NCBI GenBank assembly: GCA_900556255.1
Contig: USNZ01000068.1
Span: 1-6,791 of the forward strand
Reading direction: 5' to 3'
DNA: 6,791 nucleotides
Source: an uncultured Oscillospiraceae bacterium
GTDB taxonomy: Bacteria > Bacillota > Clostridia > Oscillospirales > Ruminococcaceae
Below are positions 5,369 through 6,791 of the stretch, piece after piece. Within the stretch, counting starts at the first letter, position 1; every line of letters starts with the position of its first letter. Position numbers and translations under genes: made by a program. Below the pieces are notes generated by a model. The model was not told where the DNA came from. It saw only the letters and a list, made by a program, of their open reading frames with translations, and searched no databases.

Positions 5369-6070
5369 ATGGCCATTGAGTTCAACCGTATTCTTACCAT
5401 GCTGCGCAAAGAACGCGGAATTACCCAGAAACAGGCGGCACAGGATCTGGGCATCAGTCAGGCGCAGCTTTCCCATTACGAAAAAGGCATCCGCGAGTGC
5501 AGCCTGGCCTTTGTGGTGCAGGTGGCGGACTATTATAATGTAAGCTGCGACTATCTGCTGGGCCGCAGTGCCGAGCGCAGCGGCCAGACCATCCAGGTCG
5601 AGGACCTGCCCGAGGCCAACACCCCCACCACGGGCAGCGTGTACCGCGGCAGTGTACTGCCCACGATGTACAAAAAGCTGATTGAAAACTCGCTGGATAT
5701 TTTGTACGATAAACTGCAGGAAAGCAAGGACAAGCAGCTGATCACCTGCGTGAGCCGCTACCTGATGCTGGCCGTGTACAAGATGTTCCGCATGATGTAC
5801 GATGCCTCCGGCCGCAATGTCGTGGGCATGTTCCGCATCAGCCCTGCGCGCTGGCAAGGCAGCGCCGATGCCGCCATGCACCTGACCGAGGGCGAGCTGA
5901 ACGCCGTGCTGCTGGGCGAGGACGCCAACCACGACAGCATCGACCCCGCCACCATGAACCTGAGCACCGAGCGCCTGACCGCCGATTACCCCCGCCACGC
6001 CACCAGTTTGCTGAACCTGGTGAAAAACGCTGAGGAAGCCATGCGCGGCTTAACGCGGGAGGGCAACTGA
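5369..6070 (+). CDS. XRE-family helix-turn-helix regulator with long uncharacterised C-terminal region
   Basis: A 233-residue DNA-binding protein. Residues 6-65 form a Cro/C1-type HTH domain: helix 2 KQAAQDLGI (21-29), recognition helix SQAQLSHYEKG (30-40), then the usual VADYYNVSCDYLLGR ending (52-66). A flexible stretch (67-95) leads into a helical region of about 130 residues (96-185) rich in Met, Tyr and Lys, with no recognised domain, and a polar tail. The C-terminal part may mediate dimerisation or ligand sensing; I do not recognise it. The ATG has AGAGGA six bases upstream and the gene has its own strong promoter and terminator. It converges on the AbrB-type gene. The DNA-binding role is confident; targets are unknown, and no phage genes are nearby to suggest a repressor. 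Confidence 0.9.
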   Translation: MAIEFNRILTMLRKERGITQKQAAQDLGISQAQLSHYEKGIRECSLAFVVQVADYYNVSCDYLLGRSAERSGQTIQVEDLPEANTPTTGSVYRGSVLPTMYKKLIENSLDILYDKLQESKDKQLITCVSRYLMLAVYKMFRMMYDASGRNVVGMFRISPARWQGSADAAMHLTEGELNAVLLGEDANHDSIDPATMNLSTERLTADYPRHATSLLNLVKNAEEAMRGLTREGN

Positions 6071-6080
6071 CCTGCAACGC

Positions 6081-6110
6081 AAAACGACCGCCGAAGGGCG
6101 GTCGTTTTTT
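6081..6110. terminator. Bidirectional intrinsic terminator between convergent regulators
   Basis: A 12-bp stem (6081-6092 with 6097-6108) with a GAAG tetraloop ends in T6 (6105-6110) on the plus strand, beginning 11 bases after the XRE-gene stop. The 5' arm starts with AAAA, so the minus-strand transcript of the AbrB-type gene also gets a T run. This is the most canonical terminator in the window. Confidence 0.92.
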
Positions 6111-6136
6111 GTATTGCGCAAATTGCGGGGCGAGGC

Positions 6137-6388
6137 TTACAGCTTTTCCAGCTCACGGCGGCAGGTCGGGCAGATACGCTTGCCGTGCAGCATCACCGTG
6201 CCGGGCTTGACTTCGTTGCAGAAAATGCAGGCGTCGGCGGGCTGGTATTTGCGCAGCAGGATCATCTCGCCCTCGGTCATGATTTCCAGCGGGGTTTCGG
6301 GGGTGATGCCGTAGCTGCTGCGCAGCTCCTTGGGCAGCACAATGCGGCCCAGATTATCGATGCTGCGAATAATTCCGGTAGAGATCAT
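6137..6388 (-). CDS. AbrB/SpoVT-type transition-state regulator with C-terminal zinc ribbon
   Basis: An 83-residue DNA-binding protein. Residues 3-48 match the swapped-hairpin AbrB/MazE/SpoVT domain: TGIIRSIDNLGRIVLPKELR, then EIMTEGEMILLRKY. Proteins of this kind act as dimers or tetramers and control growth-phase and sporulation genes. The tail carries two CxxC pairs (C54-C57 and C73-C76) expected to bind one zinc ion, an arrangement seen in other clostridial AbrB-like proteins. The ATG start is supported by AAGGAAGG (6404-6397) eight bases upstream. No toxin gene lies beside it, so a MazE antitoxin role is unlikely. It has a perfect-consensus promoter and an unusual purine-rich leader of about 100 bases with tandem repeats, suggesting high expression and possible leader-level control. 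Confidence 0.92.
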   Translation of the reverse strand: MISTGIIRSIDNLGRIVLPKELRSSYGITPETPLEIMTEGEMILLRKYQPADACIFCNEVKPGTVMLHGKRICPTCRRELEKL

Positions 6389-6419
6389 AGGTAAGACCTT
6401 CCTTTTCTCTTCCTTTTTT

Positions 6420-6461
6420 CTTACTTTTTCTTACTTTTTCTTACTTTTTTCTTACTTTTTT
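6420..6461 (-). repeat. Four-copy tandem repeat in the AbrB-type gene leader
   Basis: The plus-strand decamer CTTACTTTTT occurs at 6420-6429, 6430-6439, 6440-6449 and 6451-6460, with one extra T at 6450. In the transcript this is (A)5-6-GUAAG four times, ending 16 bases before the ribosome site. A degenerate fifth unit (GGAAG) follows. The one-base length difference between copies is what polymerase slippage or repeat slippage would give. Confidence 0.9.
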
Positions 6462-6476
6462 GCAGGGGGTGTGTTT

Positions 6477-6490
6477 CCTCCTCTCCTTTC
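6477..6490 (-). promoter_or_regulatory. STAB-SD-like sequence at the 5' end of the AbrB-type transcript
   Basis: With +1 seven bases after the -10 box (6490), the transcript would begin GAAAGGAGAGGAGG. This is a very strong Shine-Dalgarno-like sequence with no ATG, GTG or TTG at usable distance and about 75 bases upstream of the real ribosome site. It resembles the STAB-SD of Bacillus mRNAs, where 30S binding at the 5' end blocks exonuclease attack. Confidence 0.5.
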
Positions 6491-6496
6491 GTCATC

Positions 6497-6525
6497 ATTA
6501 TACAAAAACCCACCAAAATTGTCAA
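6497..6525 (-). promoter_or_regulatory. Perfect-consensus sigma-A promoter of the AbrB-type gene
   Basis: On the minus strand TTGACA (6525-6520) and TATAAT (6502-6497) are separated by exactly 17 bases: a 12/12 consensus match. It is the strongest promoter in the window, within an AT-rich region. The predicted start is 6490. Confidence 0.92.
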
Positions 6526-6742
6526 TATATGGAAACTGAAAATTTTCGACATTTTTCGCGTTCTTAGCGCTCTTTTATCATTCCTGCGTTTCTTTTTTCG
6601 GACGCATCAAAAATTCGGCGCAAAATCTTTGCAGGATTTTATTTCCAGTTGTAACATTTTGGGGTTTTCGCCCGTTTTATGGGTAAACGGGCAAATTCCG
6701 ACACAGTTTCGACACATTGCCCCGTTATACTGCTTATATCTT
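6526..6742. other. Non-coding AT-rich region with operator-like repeats
   Basis: No credible gene is present. The region holds weak inverted repeats (6585-6589 with 6602-6606; 6622-6627 with 6635-6640), an 8-bp inverted repeat GCCCGTTT/AAACGGGC (6670-6677 with 6685-6692), and 11-base direct repeats (6696-6706 and 6707-6717) sharing CGACACA. Promoter-like TATACT (6726-6731) and TATATC (6735-6740) precede the repeat at 6743, but no -35 box at good spacing is seen. It may be the control region of a plus-strand gene beyond the window. Confidence 0.5.
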
Positions 6743-6791
6743 AGGCAATACCGCATAATTCTAAGTGCCGATACGGCGAGCGAGGTGCGGC
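6743..6791 (+). repeat. AGGCAATACCGC repeat, copy 2 (cut by window end)
   Basis: Positions 6743-6771 match the reverse complement of 5068-5096 at 28 of 29 bases; the one difference is T6756. After that the two copies diverge: this copy continues CGGCGAGCGAGGTGCGGC instead of the complementary hairpin arm. GCCG (6767-6770) and CGGC (6774-6777) can pair. The element runs past the window end, so its full nature is unknown. Confidence 0.75.

Noticed and set aside
5083..5379. Plus-strand frames of 98 and 71 codons in the divergent gap
   Set aside because: They overlap two promoters and a repeat, lack ribosome sites and show no protein-like composition.
5201..5998. 265-codon minus-strand frame opposite the XRE gene
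   Set aside because: Shadow frame covering the XRE promoter and coding region; no ribosome site or motif.
6137..6388. AbrB-type gene considered as the antitoxin of a toxin-antitoxin pair
   Set aside because: No small toxin gene adjoins it on the same strand; the zinc-ribbon tail and own strong promoter fit a stand-alone regulator.
6423..6496. Upstream reading frame starting ATGATGACG in the AbrB-type leader, Lys-rich at its end
   Set aside because: Both ATGs lie between the -10 box and the predicted start site, so they would not be transcribed; starting at the in-frame CTG is too weak to propose.

Overview
The window looks like chromosomal DNA from an anaerobic gut Firmicute of the Oscillospiraceae (Faecalibacterium/Subdoligranulum/Gemmiger-like). 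This is an inference. It rests on GC-rich coding regions with strongly GC-biased third codon positions, AT-rich promoters with near-consensus sigma-A boxes, a type III glutamine synthetase next to a clostridial-type GlnA-ANTAR pair, and gaps filled with GC-rich palindromic repeats.

Layout. Positions 1-776 hold the 3' end of a type III glutamine synthetase gene, closed by a hairpin. A 120-bp multi-hairpin repeat and a promoter lead into a two-gene operon (1143-3038) of type I glutamine synthetase and an ANTAR RNA-binding regulator with a degenerate receiver domain. The next gap (3039-3416) carries three copies of a 'GTAG + 20-bp palindrome' repeat, a strong hairpin and the promoter of a YitT-family membrane protein (3417-4271). 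That gene converges on a histidine-phosphatase gene (4379-5035, minus strand) across a shared terminator. The gap at 5036-5368 is divergent: a phosphatase promoter with 11-bp direct repeats and a repeat hairpin in its leader, and a strong promoter for an XRE-family regulator (5369-6070). The XRE gene converges on a small AbrB/SpoVT-type regulator with a zinc-ribbon tail (6137-6388, minus). The AbrB-type gene has a perfect-consensus promoter, a stabilising-SD-like 5' end and a four-copy purine-rich tandem repeat in its leader. The last 400 bases are non-coding and end inside a second copy of the repeat seen in the phosphatase leader.

How the genes fit together. The left half concerns ammonium assimilation: two unrelated-in-sequence glutamine synthetase types side by side, one cotranscribed with a probable antiterminator. 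The right half is a membrane protein, a phosphatase and two transcription factors with no obvious shared pathway. No new multi-gene system is evident. The most unusual signals are in the non-coding DNA: the AbrB-type leader, palindromes that differ by compensatory changes, and a repeat found next to promoter-like DNA in two places.
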